41,264 nucleotides of DNA from a virus: the IMG/VR virus record IMGVR_UViG_3300033148_010412, positions 1 to 41,264 of that record, one strand, 5' to 3'. Shown piece by piece: positions 16,148-24,638 of the stretch. A program made the translations under genes and the position numbers. Under the pieces are notes generated by a model, which was not told the origin of the DNA, made no database searches, and saw nothing but the letters and a program-made list of their open reading frames with translations. Numbering within the stretch: the stretch's first letter is position 1; every line of letters starts with the position of its first letter.

Positions 16148-16678
16148 TTACTTGTGCACCAAGCTGCCGCTGATGGTTATCGCGGGATTCGTGGCGTCAC
16201 CGCCGGTGAAGCGGATCTTCATGTACGGCACGATGACCTTTTTATCCGTCAGAAAAGATACGTATTCATCGCCGTCCCCGTCATGCGCATCATAAATGGC
16301 CGCTGCAATCCCGGTGGGAACGTAAAACGTGCCCTGTGATGATGTTCCCGCCAGCCAGAAGCTGTTCACATCGATAGTAGCCCCGCCTGTCGAGTAATTC
16401 GTCGCCAGTGCAAACCGTTCGCTGCCCCATACCGCTATGGGATCCGAATCCACCGTCTGCGTTCCGCTCAAGATGACTGTTGACTCTCCGCTGAATGTCA
16501 GCGGGCTCAGTACCTGCCTGGCCTGGGCATAAGCCTTCCTGTCCCCAAGCGACTCTATGATGCTTATGATCCCGCTCCTGGACGACATCTCCGGCATCAG
16601 CCGCCAGGCAGTGAACGCAATAATCATAATCAGCACTGTGGCCGCTATAAACTCGAACAATGAAATACGCTTCCTCAT
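16148..16678 (-). CDS. Membrane-anchored protein with prepilin-like N-terminus
   Basis: The start chosen is the ATG at 16678, six bases after AAGGAGG. The N-terminus has a basic start and one hydrophobic helix (ISLFEFIAATVLIMIIAFTAWRLM), like a type IV prepilin or pseudopilin, though the usual Gly-Phe-Thr-Leu cleavage site is missing; SLFEF has the Glu at the right place. The remaining 145 residues are beta-rich (VILSGTQTVDSDPIAVWGSERFALATNY) and end VPYMKIRFTGGDATNPAITISGSLV. It forms a pair with the secreted protein downstream. A surface-located pair that alters the lysogen is possible. Confidence 0.55.
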   Translation of the reverse strand: MRKRISLFEFIAATVLIMIIAFTAWRLMPEMSSRSGIISIIESLGDRKAYAQARQVLSPLTFSGESTVILSGTQTVDSDPIAVWGSERFALATNYSTGGATIDVNSFWLAGTSSQGTFYVPTGIAAAIYDAHDGDGDEYVSFLTDKKVIVPYMKIRFTGGDATNPAITISGSLVHK

Positions 16679-16691
16679 GTCAAACCTCCTT

Positions 16692-16722
16692 CTTACCTTG
16701 CGCCTTGAACCTTTCACCTCGT
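16692..16722. repeat. Heptamer repeat array (short)
   Basis: Units ACCTTGC, GCCTTGA and ACCTTTC lie between the DUF1834-type gene and the SD of the membrane protein gene. Confidence 0.7.
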
Positions 16723-16724
16723 TT

Positions 16725-17180
16725 TTATATTGCCTTTTCGCCGATCAGCTCCACCGCGCCCGATACTTCGATGGAGCCGCTCTCCCTCTGCGTCAAAAAC
16801 AGATCCACGTCCTCGTAGTAGACACGGATCATATAGCCGTCGGTCTGCCAGTAGTTTTTCTGCCCCGTCCGATCCCCGGAGGCCAGCCTGGCGATCTTGA
16901 TCCCCCAGCTCTCCACCTCCTTGGCCTGGTCATTGATGTCCTGGCCCGTGAAAATCAGTCGCGCCCGGATCCGCAGAACAGGGATGCCGTCCACGATCTC
17001 TCTGGTGCACCGGGGCACCGCGATCCTGATGCACGGCGGGACGTCGTCCTCCCGCGTAAAATCATGCTTCACGTCCGGGTCCCGGCCCTTGAACCTGATG
17101 ACGGCAAGATTGTCCCTGAGATACGTCTCCAGGTTTTCCCCGAACTCCGCCAGGTAATCTCCCGTGTCAATGATCGCCAT
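16725..17180 (-). CDS. DUF1834-type protein (Mu gp37-like)
   Basis: A 151-residue protein of the Mu-like head-to-tail region. It has an N-terminal helix (DYLAEFGENLETYLRDNLAVIRF), a central strand pair (VLRIRARLIFTGQD) and GYMIRVYYEDVDLFL, as in DUF1834 proteins. It follows virion morphogenesis and DUF1320 genes in the order typical for Mu-like phages. In Mu this gene lies just before the tail genes and its product takes part in virion completion. Confidence 0.65.
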   Translation of the reverse strand: MAIIDTGDYLAEFGENLETYLRDNLAVIRFKGRDPDVKHDFTREDDVPPCIRIAVPRCTREIVDGIPVLRIRARLIFTGQDINDQAKEVESWGIKIARLASGDRTGQKNYWQTDGYMIRVYYEDVDLFLTQRESGSIEVSGAVELIGEKAI

Positions 17181-17190
17181 TGCTCAATCC

Positions 17191-17709
17191 TTACGAACGG
17201 AATGATTTGCGCATCCATGCCGCAAATATACTGCGGATCTCCCGCCTGTCCCGCCTGGAAATCCCCACGTGCGGCCGGGCCGGGATTTCCGCCCGCTTGC
17301 GGAAGATGGCGTCTTCTGTTCCTTTTCCCGTGGGAATCCGCAGCGCCTTCGCCTGCTTCGGGACGATGACCGCGCCGAACTGATGCACCGCCGCCTTCAG
17401 CGCCTGCTCGGGCGTGAAGGCCAACACCACCCTGGAGCTGGTGAGCCGGGATCCGTCCACGCGGAAACTGCTCTGCATCCCCGCGGTGTCCACCAGCGGA
17501 AGGGAGGAGCCTTTCCTGTCCACGGTCAGCGATGATAGAGGCTCCAGCGGAATCTCGTTGCCCGCATTGTCCACGCCCTTGCCGCGGTCCAGCCGGTATT
17601 TATATTCCTCCTCCACGGCTTCACCCACCTGGCGCATCAGCGTGCGGTTGGGCTTCACCTTTCGCGCGTCAAATTTCCAGGCTTGCCCCCTTGCTTCGAT
17701 CCGGATCAT
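17191..17709 (-). CDS. Phage virion morphogenesis protein (gpG/tail completion family)
   Basis: A 172-residue protein with family features: VGEAVEEEYKYRLDRG near residue 28, a central LVDTAGMQSSFRVDG, VHQFGAVIVPKQ near 108, and a C-terminal IPARPHVGISRRDRREI. The pattern (W or F x R x ... LxdTG ... VxYAxxHqxG ... iPaRpFlGls) is that of the morphogenesis family found in Mu-like and P2-like phages. It acts when heads are made competent for tail joining. The C-terminus is strongly basic. Confidence 0.8.
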   Translation of the reverse strand: MIRIEARGQAWKFDARKVKPNRTLMRQVGEAVEEEYKYRLDRGKGVDNAGNEIPLEPLSSLTVDRKGSSLPLVDTAGMQSSFRVDGSRLTSSRVVLAFTPEQALKAAVHQFGAVIVPKQAKALRIPTGKGTEDAIFRKRAEIPARPHVGISRRDRREIRSIFAAWMRKSFRS

Positions 17710-17714
17710 TTTGG

Positions 17715-18143
17715 TTAGAATCCCGTCATCTTTTCCCGGTTGAATATCCGCTCATTCACCTGCACCGACCCGCCGTCCTCCCGCGGCGGATCAGGATCCC
17801 CGCCGTCCTCCGGCCCCAGCGTGGCCCTGCCGGCCGCCACGTCGCGTAAAAACCTGATGGCGTCATCATAGTCCTGCCGCACCTGCTCACTCACCTTGCG
17901 CTTGCGTATCGCCAGCCGGTAATGCGCCAGCCTTGCCGTAACGTCCCGGATCACTTTCGGCACAGGATCAAGCGGGATGGTGTACTGCACGCCCGCGTAC
18001 CCGTCCACCTCGGACTGCGCCCGATCGATGATCTCCGCGATCCGCGCATCCTTCTCCTGCTCGGTCTCGCTCCCTGTATCAGTCACGAATTCCCGCGCCA
18101 GGTCCAGCGAAATGGGCAGATCATCCTTTGTGCAATACGCCAT
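17715..18143 (-). CDS. DUF1320 protein (Mu gp36-like)
   Basis: A 142-residue protein. YCTKDDL at the start, IAEIIDRAQSEVDGYAGVQYTIPLDPVPKVI near 36-66, LAHYRLAIRKRKVSE and RQDYDDAIRFLRDVAAGRATLG near 89-111 match the DUF1320 pattern. The protein works in the head-tail connection of Mu-like phages and lies, as expected, directly downstream of the capsid gene, from which it is separated by a heptamer array. Confidence 0.85.
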   Translation of the reverse strand: MAYCTKDDLPISLDLAREFVTDTGSETEQEKDARIAEIIDRAQSEVDGYAGVQYTIPLDPVPKVIRDVTARLAHYRLAIRKRKVSEQVRQDYDDAIRFLRDVAAGRATLGPEDGGDPDPPREDGGSVQVNERIFNREKMTGF

Positions 18144-18159
18144 CGTTCACTCCGTTCAA

Positions 18160-18290
18160 AAGTGAAAGGTTCAAGGTAAAAGGTAAAAGGTGAAAGATTA
18201 AAAGACTAAGATGTAAGCTTCTTTTTCCTTGTCCCTTGTCCCTTGCTCCTTGAACCTTGCCCCTTGTTCCTTGCTCCTTGAATCTTGCTT
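18160..18290. repeat. Heptamer repeat array in two opposed orientations
   Basis: The left part reads AAGGTTC, AAGGTAA and AAAGGTG, and the right part CCTTGTC, CCTTGCT, CCTTGAA and CCTTGCC. It fills the whole gap between the capsid gene and the DUF1320 gene and could form a hairpin. Confidence 0.85.
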
Positions 18291-19226
18291 TTACGCCGCC
18301 ACCGCATCGGTCCAGAGGAATCCCGCGATGTCCGAACACATCTTTTCGTCCGTGTTGTCGGACGTCTCGATGATGTTCGATTTGTGCGGCTCGTCACGAT
18401 AACGGGACGTCTTCGGGTACCCCTGGCGCCGGAAAGTGTAGCCGTAACTGGGCACGCCGTTCGCGGCGTCCTGTGCGGCGGGGACATAAGCCAGCACCGC
18501 GTATCGCCCCCATATGTCCGAAAATGTCTCGGATCCGGGTTTGCCGCTGGCGTACATGCTCCTGGCGGCCACGATCCGGGGAATATCAAGTATCTCCGCC
18601 AATAGCTCCACGGTGATCACGCCCCTCTGTGAATATTGGATCCGCTCCAGGATTTTGGGATGATTCTTCAGCGCCTTATATACCTTGCGCCCCAATAGCA
18701 GCGTATTCGGCTCGATGCCGATCTTGCCGCCCACAACATCTTTCGCATCCTCGATAGCCAGAATGGGATTGGAGTTGTCGTTGCTCCACTGGTCATCGCC
18801 GCTCAGCGTATCCTTGTTTCCCGTCGCATAGTTGGCCGACGCGGTGGCCAGGGTCGCATAACGTTTCTCCCGTGCCCTCAGTATCGCCTTCATGGTGATC
18901 TTGGTATGCACCATCTCCGGGTTGAGCGGCGGGGTTGCCTCGGCTGTTTCCCGGTCATCCAGGGCTGCCTCAACGGAATATTCCAGGGTTTGATATTGCG
19001 CCGTGCTGGCGGAAAAATCGATCCGCGCCGACCTGCCGCGGATGGCGCGGATGGCGTTGTAAATTCTGAACGCCTCCTTGCCGTATTTTATGAACTCCCC
19101 CGCCTCCTTTGCCACCGGGACGATGGGAAAGAGTGCCTCGCCCACGAACTCCGGATCGCCGTACCCCAGCGCGATGTTGGAAAGTACCGGGTCCACGATC
19201 CGCATGATTTCTAATCTATCAGCCAT
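18291..19226 (-). CDS. Major capsid protein
   Basis: A 311-residue protein directly downstream of the DUF2190 and protease/scaffold genes. The sequence has the pattern of Mu-like/E-type capsid proteins: N-terminal VDPVLSNIALGYGDPEFVGEALFPIVPV, then AARIDFSAS, LARAREKRYATLAT, and a central PNTLLLGRKVYKALKNHPKILERIQYSQRG near 188-215, followed by VAYVPAAQ. GGGAGG precedes the ATG. It would form the icosahedral shell. The strand arrangement is consistent with an HK97 fold, though this cannot be shown from sequence alone. Confidence 0.85.
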   Translation of the reverse strand: MADRLEIMRIVDPVLSNIALGYGDPEFVGEALFPIVPVAKEAGEFIKYGKEAFRIYNAIRAIRGRSARIDFSASTAQYQTLEYSVEAALDDRETAEATPPLNPEMVHTKITMKAILRAREKRYATLATASANYATGNKDTLSGDDQWSNDNSNPILAIEDAKDVVGGKIGIEPNTLLLGRKVYKALKNHPKILERIQYSQRGVITVELLAEILDIPRIVAARSMYASGKPGSETFSDIWGRYAVLAYVPAAQDAANGVPSYGYTFRRQGYPKTSRYRDEPHKSNIIETSDNTDEKMCSDIAGFLWTDAVAA

Positions 19227-19275
19227 CTGCTGTCCCTCCCTGTTTAAAATTGCTCATTGATGAAATCCGCAGTTA

Positions 19276-19671
19276 TTACCTGCTCAGGTCCACCTCGATG
19301 ATATCCCCGTCGGCCGCGGCCGCTTCCTTGGCGTATCCGTTGACCACGTTGACCAGCAGATCGCCAGGGAGCACGGTTCCACCGATGTCAACCAGGATAT
19401 CCGCCGCGGTCTTCGCCTTGCCGCTGGCGTCCGATCCTACCGCTGCACCGGCAGCGATCGCTCCGGATGCTTCCACAAGCGCAGATCCCCGCGTGACCAG
19501 GGTGCCCGGTTTCCCGTCATCGATATCGAACAGCGCCACGCCGCGGGCCTTCTTTCCCTCAGTATTGATCTGAGCGTTATCGTGTCCCACGAAACGATAC
19601 TGTGAAATCGCCCCGCTGGCTTCCACCGTCTCCTGCATGAGGGGCGTATATTTCATGCTTCCTGTTGCCAT
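19276..19671 (-). CDS. DUF2190 capsid decoration protein
   Basis: A 131-residue protein between protease/scaffold and capsid genes. The pattern VEASGAISQYRFVGHDN, GVALFDIDDGKPGTLVTRGSALVEASGAI and AGAAVGSDASGKA is typical of DUF2190 proteins, beta-helical or beta-sandwich proteins decorating the capsid of Mu-like phages. AGGAGG stands close before the ATG. Confidence 0.8.
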   Translation of the reverse strand: MATGSMKYTPLMQETVEASGAISQYRFVGHDNAQINTEGKKARGVALFDIDDGKPGTLVTRGSALVEASGAIAAGAAVGSDASGKAKTAADILVDIGGTVLPGDLLVNVVNGYAKEAAAADGDIIEVDLSR

Positions 19672-19689
19672 TGTACTCCTCCTTCAACT

Positions 19690-20259
19690 CTACCTTTTTG
19701 TAACGGCTGCCAGGGCTTGCTCGTAGCTCACGCCCTGGTGCTGCTCCTGGTAGTTTAGTGCTTTCCTGTGCAATGCGGCCCGCTCCGGATCCACTTTTTC
19801 GCCCTTTTCGGTGAATTCTGCGTGGTACGTGCCCGCATCCCCGTCACCGGGGATGATGCGTCCGAAGTTGACCAGCGGGGGCAAACTTTCCAGGAATCGC
19901 TTCATCCATGAACGGGGAGCCAGTTTCTCGGGGTCCTTGCCCATCTCGGCGAAATTGACGATGGTCGTCTCGGGATCCAGGCTCATCATGAACTCCACCA
20001 GCCCGGCATCGCGCATGGCCGGCATTAACCTGCCCTGCCGGATCAGGTCCTCGCAGAACGCCGCCGTCTCCTTCCTGGCCGCGTCCGCGGCCACCTTTGC
20101 GGCCCGCTCCTCCGCGTTCTTGACTTTGTTCTGCAGAGCTATATTCTCCTTCTTCAGGGTATTGATAGTATCCTGGAACTCCGCCCTGGTCTCATCCCTG
20201 GCTTTGTTGACCGCGTCGTCGATCATCTTATGGACTTGCTCCTTTTTTAATGTTTCCAT
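19690..20259 (-). CDS. Nested in-frame scaffold protein (Mu Z-like)
   Basis: Inside the protease gene an ATG at 20259 (METLKKEQVHKMIDDAVNK...) is preceded by a perfect AGGAGG six bases upstream. It would give a 189-residue protein made of the coiled-coil scaffold and C-terminal capsid-binding part only. Mu uses the same arrangement, gene Z within gene I, and lambda Nu3 within C. The strong internal SD is direct sequence support; the function follows from the known cases. Confidence 0.7.
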   Translation of the reverse strand: METLKKEQVHKMIDDAVNKARDETRAEFQDTINTLKKENIALQNKVKNAEERAAKVAADAARKETAAFCEDLIRQGRLMPAMRDAGLVEFMMSLDPETTIVNFAEMGKDPEKLAPRSWMKRFLESLPPLVNFGRIIPGDGDAGTYHAEFTEKGEKVDPERAALHRKALNYQEQHQGVSYEQALAAVTKR

Positions 20260-20832
20260 CGCTTCCTCCTCTTCGAAATCTATATCCGCCCGGTAACGGG
20301 CGTCCGCGAACCCGATATCCTTCAACCCCTTTACCTGCGGCGCCTTGGCGCCAAGGAATCCGATATGATTCAAATACCAGCGCCCGGTGGGACTCTGGTG
20401 AGGCCGTAAAAAAGACGCGCTGCGTTTCTTGTACAGCCCGTTCTTAACTACATCCGCGAATTCGGGTACCACATCCTTCAGCCTGGCGAGGAGCAGCTTC
20501 CCCTCACGCCGCAAACAATCCACCCAGCCGAAGGCCGGATTATTGTGTGTCGGGTGGCCCACCACCACCGGCGCCTCGTGAACCGCCGGGTCGTAATCCC
20601 TCACCACATCGTCAAGGTCCGCCTCGCTGATTGTCCCCTGCGGATATTCCCCGGCCCTGAATATAGCGATCTCCTCGTCAAAACCCGCCATGTTGGCTTG
20701 CTCCCACTGCTTTATGCAGACAGCGTAACGTTGATCCCGGTCCTCATATTCGCCGGTCATAGCGGCATCGGCCATGCAGCGCTCGATAAACTTTTCTTTT
20801 GTTTCGCCATTCTCAGGTTTCGGTATCGGCAT
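19690..20832 (-). CDS. Prohead protease/scaffold (Mu gpI-like)
   Basis: This 380-residue protein has three parts. Residues 1-50 form a small domain (IPKPENGETKEKFIERCM ... DQRYAVCIKQW) often found at the start of phage protease or capsid-maturation proteins. Residues about 55-175 are the Mu I-type protease, with PVVVGHPTHNNPAFGWVDCLRREGKLLLARLKDV and KKRSASFLR. Residues 192-300 are a long coiled coil, the scaffold. ATG 20832 is chosen because GGAGG lies 6 bases upstream; the TTG at 20844 is less likely. It clips the capsid precursors and shapes the prohead. A second start inside the frame gives the scaffold alone. Confidence 0.8.
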   Translation of the reverse strand: MPIPKPENGETKEKFIERCMADAAMTGEYEDRDQRYAVCIKQWEQANMAGFDEEIAIFRAGEYPQGTISEADLDDVVRDYDPAVHEAPVVVGHPTHNNPAFGWVDCLRREGKLLLARLKDVVPEFADVVKNGLYKKRSASFLRPHQSPTGRWYLNHIGFLGAKAPQVKGLKDIGFADARYRADIDFEEEEAMETLKKEQVHKMIDDAVNKARDETRAEFQDTINTLKKENIALQNKVKNAEERAAKVAADAARKETAAFCEDLIRQGRLMPAMRDAGLVEFMMSLDPETTIVNFAEMGKDPEKLAPRSWMKRFLESLPPLVNFGRIIPGDGDAGTYHAEFTEKGEKVDPERAALHRKALNYQEQHQGVSYEQALAAVTKR

Positions 20833-20851
20833 ATTGGCCTCCAATAATTCT

Positions 20852-20897
20852 CAAATCTTTACCCTTGAACCTTTTACCTTTGATCTTGGACCTCTCA
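20852..20897. repeat. Heptamer repeat array (short)
   Basis: Units CCTTGAA, CCTTTTA, CCTTTGA and TCTTGGA fill the gap between portal and protease genes and run into the last codons of the portal gene. Confidence 0.7.
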
Positions 20898-22811
20898 ACC
20901 ATATCTTCCCCGGATCATCCGCTGGACGTCCTCCGGAAACCGCCATAAGGGCCAGATGATGTCCCGGCCCCTGTCGTTGGGCCGATGCGCGGCCTGAACC
21001 ACCGGGTGCGCCCAATATTGTTCCACCGGCATGGGCGTGCCTCCGAATTCCCAGTTGGTCAGGGCCTCGATGGCCCGGCTGTCGTCCGCGGTCCTGGAGT
21101 CCCGGGGACCCCGGGAAAACGCATAGAGCTTGTCATTCGGGTATGCCTGCTTCGCGTTCTCCAGCGCCGCGTCCTGGTATATCTGCTTGAGCTCGTTGCG
21201 CACGTACAACTCCGCCCGCGCCCGCGGGTCCATCGTGTACTCGCCGCTGTCCGGGTCCCGGAACTGGTCGCCGGAAAAAAACGCCTCCAGGTTCTCGGTG
21301 GCCTCCGCGATGGTGGTCTGCCCGCGCACCAGGCCGCTTATTTCGCCCTTCACCCGGCCCTGCACCAGATCCAACAGTCCTCCCTCGAATGCCTTTATCT
21401 GCCTTCCCACGTTATGGAGTATCTTCTCGATGACCTCCTCGCCCAGCTCCGCGGTGAGGCTCTGGATCAGCGCGTCCAGTCCGCCGATTCCGCCGCCGAT
21501 GTCCTGGAATTCTATTGCTCCCTCGCCCCGATTGCGGGGAGAGTGGTCGGGCTTCGCCATGCCGCCCAGCACCGGCTCATCGCCCTCCGGCTCCGGGATC
21601 CCATAGGTGTCGCGCATGTACGACATGGGCACAGGCATTCCCATGTCAACGATTAAAATCTTGTCCCTCTTGGCCAGGGCCTCCAGGTCCTCGGGCGGCT
21701 GGAACTTTATCTGGAACTTTGGATACTTGTCCCGCGGGCCGTGGTTGAAATCCACGAGAGGCTCAACCAGGCCCCGCTGGATGGTCTCCATCGTGCAGGT
21801 GCAGTCATATTCCAGGATGTCCTGCCGAACCTCGTTCTGCACCTGGCCCAGGGCATAGGAGCCGCTCTCGCCCTCCTGCGTGGTCAGCGTCTGGCCCAGA
21901 ACCCGCTTGCTCTTCAGGCTGTCGGCCACGCGACTGAAATCCTCGAACATGTTGATGGACGCGGTGCCCTTGAATTCGTGCACCTCGATCTCGGTGGTCT
22001 TGGAGATCATGGCCGCAAGCTCGGTGGCCATATTCTTAACGGCCGCCTCCAGCGTTTCCCGGTCGCCCCGGGAGGAGGCGGAATCGTACCGGCCCAGCAC
22101 GAACCCCTGCCCGAAGCGCTCCATGAAACTGATCCAGTCCTTGATGCTGTAATTCTGAAACATCCACCACCAGACCAGGCCGCGCATGAGGCCCGAGCGC
22201 ACCACGTAACCGCCCCGGGGCTGGAACCGATGAAACAGGAACTTCTCCCCCGGGATCTCTTCGCCTTTGAACGAATAGGATTCGGTCAACAACCTGGGGA
22301 ATTTCAGCAGGTTCCAGCCATCATCCCGGAACACGAACCGGTGCTGCATGACCTCGTCCAGAGACTCCACATAGAGCCACTTGCCGTCGGTGGCCCACAT
22401 GATCTCCGACATGGCGAACCCGTACGGCCCGGCTTCCTGGAGCGACCGCAGCGCGCCCTTGAAGTCCGGGACGGCTTCGAGGATTTCCCGCACCAGGTCC
22501 GCGTCCTTGTGCCCCTGGCCGTCGTCCGTGCCCGGCACCACCTCCCACGGACAGCCCACCACCGCGGCCTTGCGCGTATCCAGCACGCTGCCCAGGTGCA
22601 GGTCCTTCTCGATCACGTCAGCGTAGAGCCGCATGGCCCGCTCGATATCTCCCAGATCAGCCGAATAATGTATGGAAGCCAGCGTCTCCGGCGTCATGCT
22701 CCCGCCGTACGCCCCAACCAGCGGATCCAGGACGGAGGGCTGCACGATCCGCCCGGCCTCGGGCTTTTCTTTCCCAGCAAAACTGGCCTTTATGCGACTG
22801 AAAAATTTCAT
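20895..22811 (-). CDS. Portal protein (DUF935, Mu gp29-like) with C-terminal MuF-like domain
   Basis: A 638-residue protein. Residues about 25-430 match the DUF935 portal family: VLDPLVGAYGG, LGSVLDTRKAAVVGCPWEVVPG, YGFAMSEIMW and FERFGQGFVLGRYDSAS. The remaining 200 residues contain the pattern of the MuF/SPP1 gp7 head morphogenesis domain (YVRNELKQIYQDAALENAKQAYPN, then RTADDSRAIEALTN, then HPVVQAAHRPNDRGRDI). No separate gpF gene lies beside it, which supports a fusion. The portal forms the DNA entry ring; the second domain is normally in a protein injected or associated with the portal. The fusion reading is by pattern. Confidence 0.8.
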   Translation of the reverse strand: MKFFSRIKASFAGKEKPEAGRIVQPSVLDPLVGAYGGSMTPETLASIHYSADLGDIERAMRLYADVIEKDLHLGSVLDTRKAAVVGCPWEVVPGTDDGQGHKDADLVREILEAVPDFKGALRSLQEAGPYGFAMSEIMWATDGKWLYVESLDEVMQHRFVFRDDGWNLLKFPRLLTESYSFKGEEIPGEKFLFHRFQPRGGYVVRSGLMRGLVWWWMFQNYSIKDWISFMERFGQGFVLGRYDSASSRGDRETLEAAVKNMATELAAMISKTTEIEVHEFKGTASINMFEDFSRVADSLKSKRVLGQTLTTQEGESGSYALGQVQNEVRQDILEYDCTCTMETIQRGLVEPLVDFNHGPRDKYPKFQIKFQPPEDLEALAKRDKILIVDMGMPVPMSYMRDTYGIPEPEGDEPVLGGMAKPDHSPRNRGEGAIEFQDIGGGIGGLDALIQSLTAELGEEVIEKILHNVGRQIKAFEGGLLDLVQGRVKGEISGLVRGQTTIAEATENLEAFFSGDQFRDPDSGEYTMDPRARAELYVRNELKQIYQDAALENAKQAYPNDKLYAFSRGPRDSRTADDSRAIEALTNWEFGGTPMPVEQYWAHPVVQAAHRPNDRGRDIIWPLWRFPEDVQRMIRGRYG

Positions 22812-22917
22812 CGCCCCCTGAACCTTACTCCCTGTCCCTTGTCCCTTGCCCCTTTCACCTTGTCCCTTTCACCTTTCACCTTTCACCTTGCCCCTTTCAC
22901 CTTGTCCCTTTCACCTC
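22812..22917. repeat. Heptamer repeat array (largest regular block)
   Basis: Fifteen or so consecutive units such as CCCTTTC, ACCTTGT, ACCTTTC and ACCTTGC lie between terminase and portal genes. In the transcribed strand they read AAGGTGA/AAAGGGG, thus giving a run of AAGG motifs in front of the portal start. Confidence 0.9.
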
Positions 22918-24565
22918 ACAACCAGGCCCCGCGGCCCATGCCCGCATACCGGCTCCGCCGGATACTCATGTATTCCGGCGCGCCGCCGGTGATCTCCTCG
23001 GCCAGTGAAAAGGCCATCTCCAGCGCGTCCGGCCCGTCATCGTGATCCCCCTGCGGGAAATTGAGCATCTGCTGAATCAGCGTTCTGTGCTTGCGCGAAA
23101 ACCTCAGTATTCCGTTCTTCACGTGCGGCTGCATGCGCTGGATACGCAGCATCTTGTCCGTGAGGGGCTTGTAGCCTTCCACGGGCAGGAACATGCCCAC
23201 TTCCTGCCCCTTGCTGATCATCTCGTCCTTGAAAAACTCCTGGAACTGCGTCTCCTCCACCCGGATACGCAGCGGCCTGTGGTGCTGATATGCAATAAAA
23301 ACGTCCTCGATGATCCTGTGCGGATGACGCTTGCGGATGTCCGCGTCCACCACGTAGCAGAAAAACTTCCCGTCCTCCCTGGCCACACCCAGCACCACGA
23401 TGGCCGAGGGGTCGGACCTGCGGCTCTGCTTGCCCATCGACGGGTCAACGGCCGCCACGTTGACGAGATGCTTCCCCTCCAGCTCGTCGTCCTCGTACCA
23501 CCGGAACCACTCCTCCAGGAACACAGCGGTTTCCGGGTCCAGCGGCTCGTTCTGCATCTCCGCATCGAAGTGCGCCGGGCCGTCGCTTATCCGCATCTTC
23601 ATGAGATCGTAATAGGTGTACCGCTCGGGCCAGAGCACCTCGGTGCCCTCGAGCATTTGTTTTTTGTGCCGCTCGAAAAAAGCGTCCGCGGCCGGCGTTT
23701 CCCCGATTGCCGTTTGTGCTGTGAAAAGATCTTCCCATTTTTCCCACAATGGAGACTGGGACCACCTGAGGACGGCCCTGTACTTTCGGCCCCTCCATGC
23801 CGGATTCTTAAGTAAATTGGCTCCCAGACAGTCGTGATGGATTATGGTGAATGCCGCCAGGGTGACCGTGTCGGGCTGTCCCGCCCGCCGCAGCGCGCGG
23901 AAAAACCACTTGCGGGTCTTTTCCCGCTGTTCCGCGCTGATCACGTTTTCGTCGTTCTCCGGGTCATCCACGATCATCAAGTCCGGACGATGCTGGCCGT
24001 GCCGGGCGCCGCGCAGGCGCTTGCCCGAACCCCATGCCTTGATCCGCACGCCATTTGCGGTAAGAACGTTGCCCACCTGCCACGTGGGACCCTCTCCACA
24101 GACCTCCGGAAAGTCCTGCTGCAGCCGCTGGTTGCTCTCCAGCTCCAGCTTGACTATCTCCAGGAAATCGTTGGCCTGGCTCGTGGTATCCGAGAACAGC
24201 CCGATGAAATTTCTGAATTTCCCGGCCACGCACCAGATAGGCGCTATCAGGCTCAGCCAGGTGGACTTGGCGAAGCCCCGGGGCGCGGCCACCGCCATCT
24301 GGCCGCCCTTGCCGGTCTTGATGGCTTCCTCTATGAGCTGCTGAATGTTGTCGGCAAGGTAATGATGCAGCCCGGAAGACGGGCAGGTGAGATAATGCGG
24401 AAAATAAAACTCCCCGAACTTCTTTAAATCAGCCAGCGCGGCCCTGCGCCGCTTTCTTTTGCCGGCCGGCGTGCCGTCCGCAAAGGGAGACGTGGAGGCC
24501 TCGATGAGTTTCCGCAGGCCCGTCATGTCGTCCTTGAATTGTTTAATGGTCAGTTTTTTTGTCAT
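22916..24565 (-). CDS. Terminase large subunit
   Basis: The motor protein cuts and packages phage DNA into the prohead. This 549-residue protein has Walker A APRGFAKST at 94-102, Walker B LMIVDD at 196-201, and a C-terminal RNase H-like nuclease with acidic residues at VDPSMG (Asp374), RVEET near 437 and DHDDGPDAL near 508-515. This is a complete set. It lies next to a probable small subunit and portal gene, as in Mu-like phages. The stop reaches into the heptamer repeat array, and the start has a good spacing from the upstream gene, with a short palindrome-containing gap. Confidence 0.9.
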   Translation of the reverse strand: MTKKLTIKQFKDDMTGLRKLIEASTSPFADGTPAGKRKRRRAALADLKKFGEFYFPHYLTCPSSGLHHYLADNIQQLIEEAIKTGKGGQMAVAAPRGFAKSTWLSLIAPIWCVAGKFRNFIGLFSDTTSQANDFLEIVKLELESNQRLQQDFPEVCGEGPTWQVGNVLTANGVRIKAWGSGKRLRGARHGQHRPDLMIVDDPENDENVISAEQREKTRKWFFRALRRAGQPDTVTLAAFTIIHHDCLGANLLKNPAWRGRKYRAVLRWSQSPLWEKWEDLFTAQTAIGETPAADAFFERHKKQMLEGTEVLWPERYTYYDLMKMRISDGPAHFDAEMQNEPLDPETAVFLEEWFRWYEDDELEGKHLVNVAAVDPSMGKQSRRSDPSAIVVLGVAREDGKFFCYVVDADIRKRHPHRIIEDVFIAYQHHRPLRIRVEETQFQEFFKDEMISKGQEVGMFLPVEGYKPLTDKMLRIQRMQPHVKNGILRFSRKHRTLIQQMLNFPQGDHDDGPDALEMAFSLAEEITGGAPEYMSIRRSRYAGMGRGAWL

Positions 24566-24580
24566 GGCAAAACAAGTTCA

Positions 24581-24634
24581 CCACAGAGATCGCGGAGATC
24601 GCAGAGACCTCTGTGCTCTCTGCGCGCTTTGCAG
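24581..24634. repeat. Imperfect inverted ACAGAG-type repeat
   Basis: CACAGAG at 24582-24588 pairs with CTCTGTG at 24609-24615, and GCGGAGATCGCAGAGA-like sequence continues to TCTCTGCG. Such ACAGAG/CTCTGTG elements are common scattered intergenic sequences in some bacterial genomes. It occupies the 73-base gap between terminase genes. Confidence 0.5.
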
Positions 24635-24638
24635 TGAA

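Noticed and set aside
21741-23045. 434-codon plus-strand frame opposite portal and terminase genes
   Set aside because: It runs antisense to two genes with clear family motifs; its His/Leu/Pro-rich sequence is the usual shadow in GC-rich DNA.
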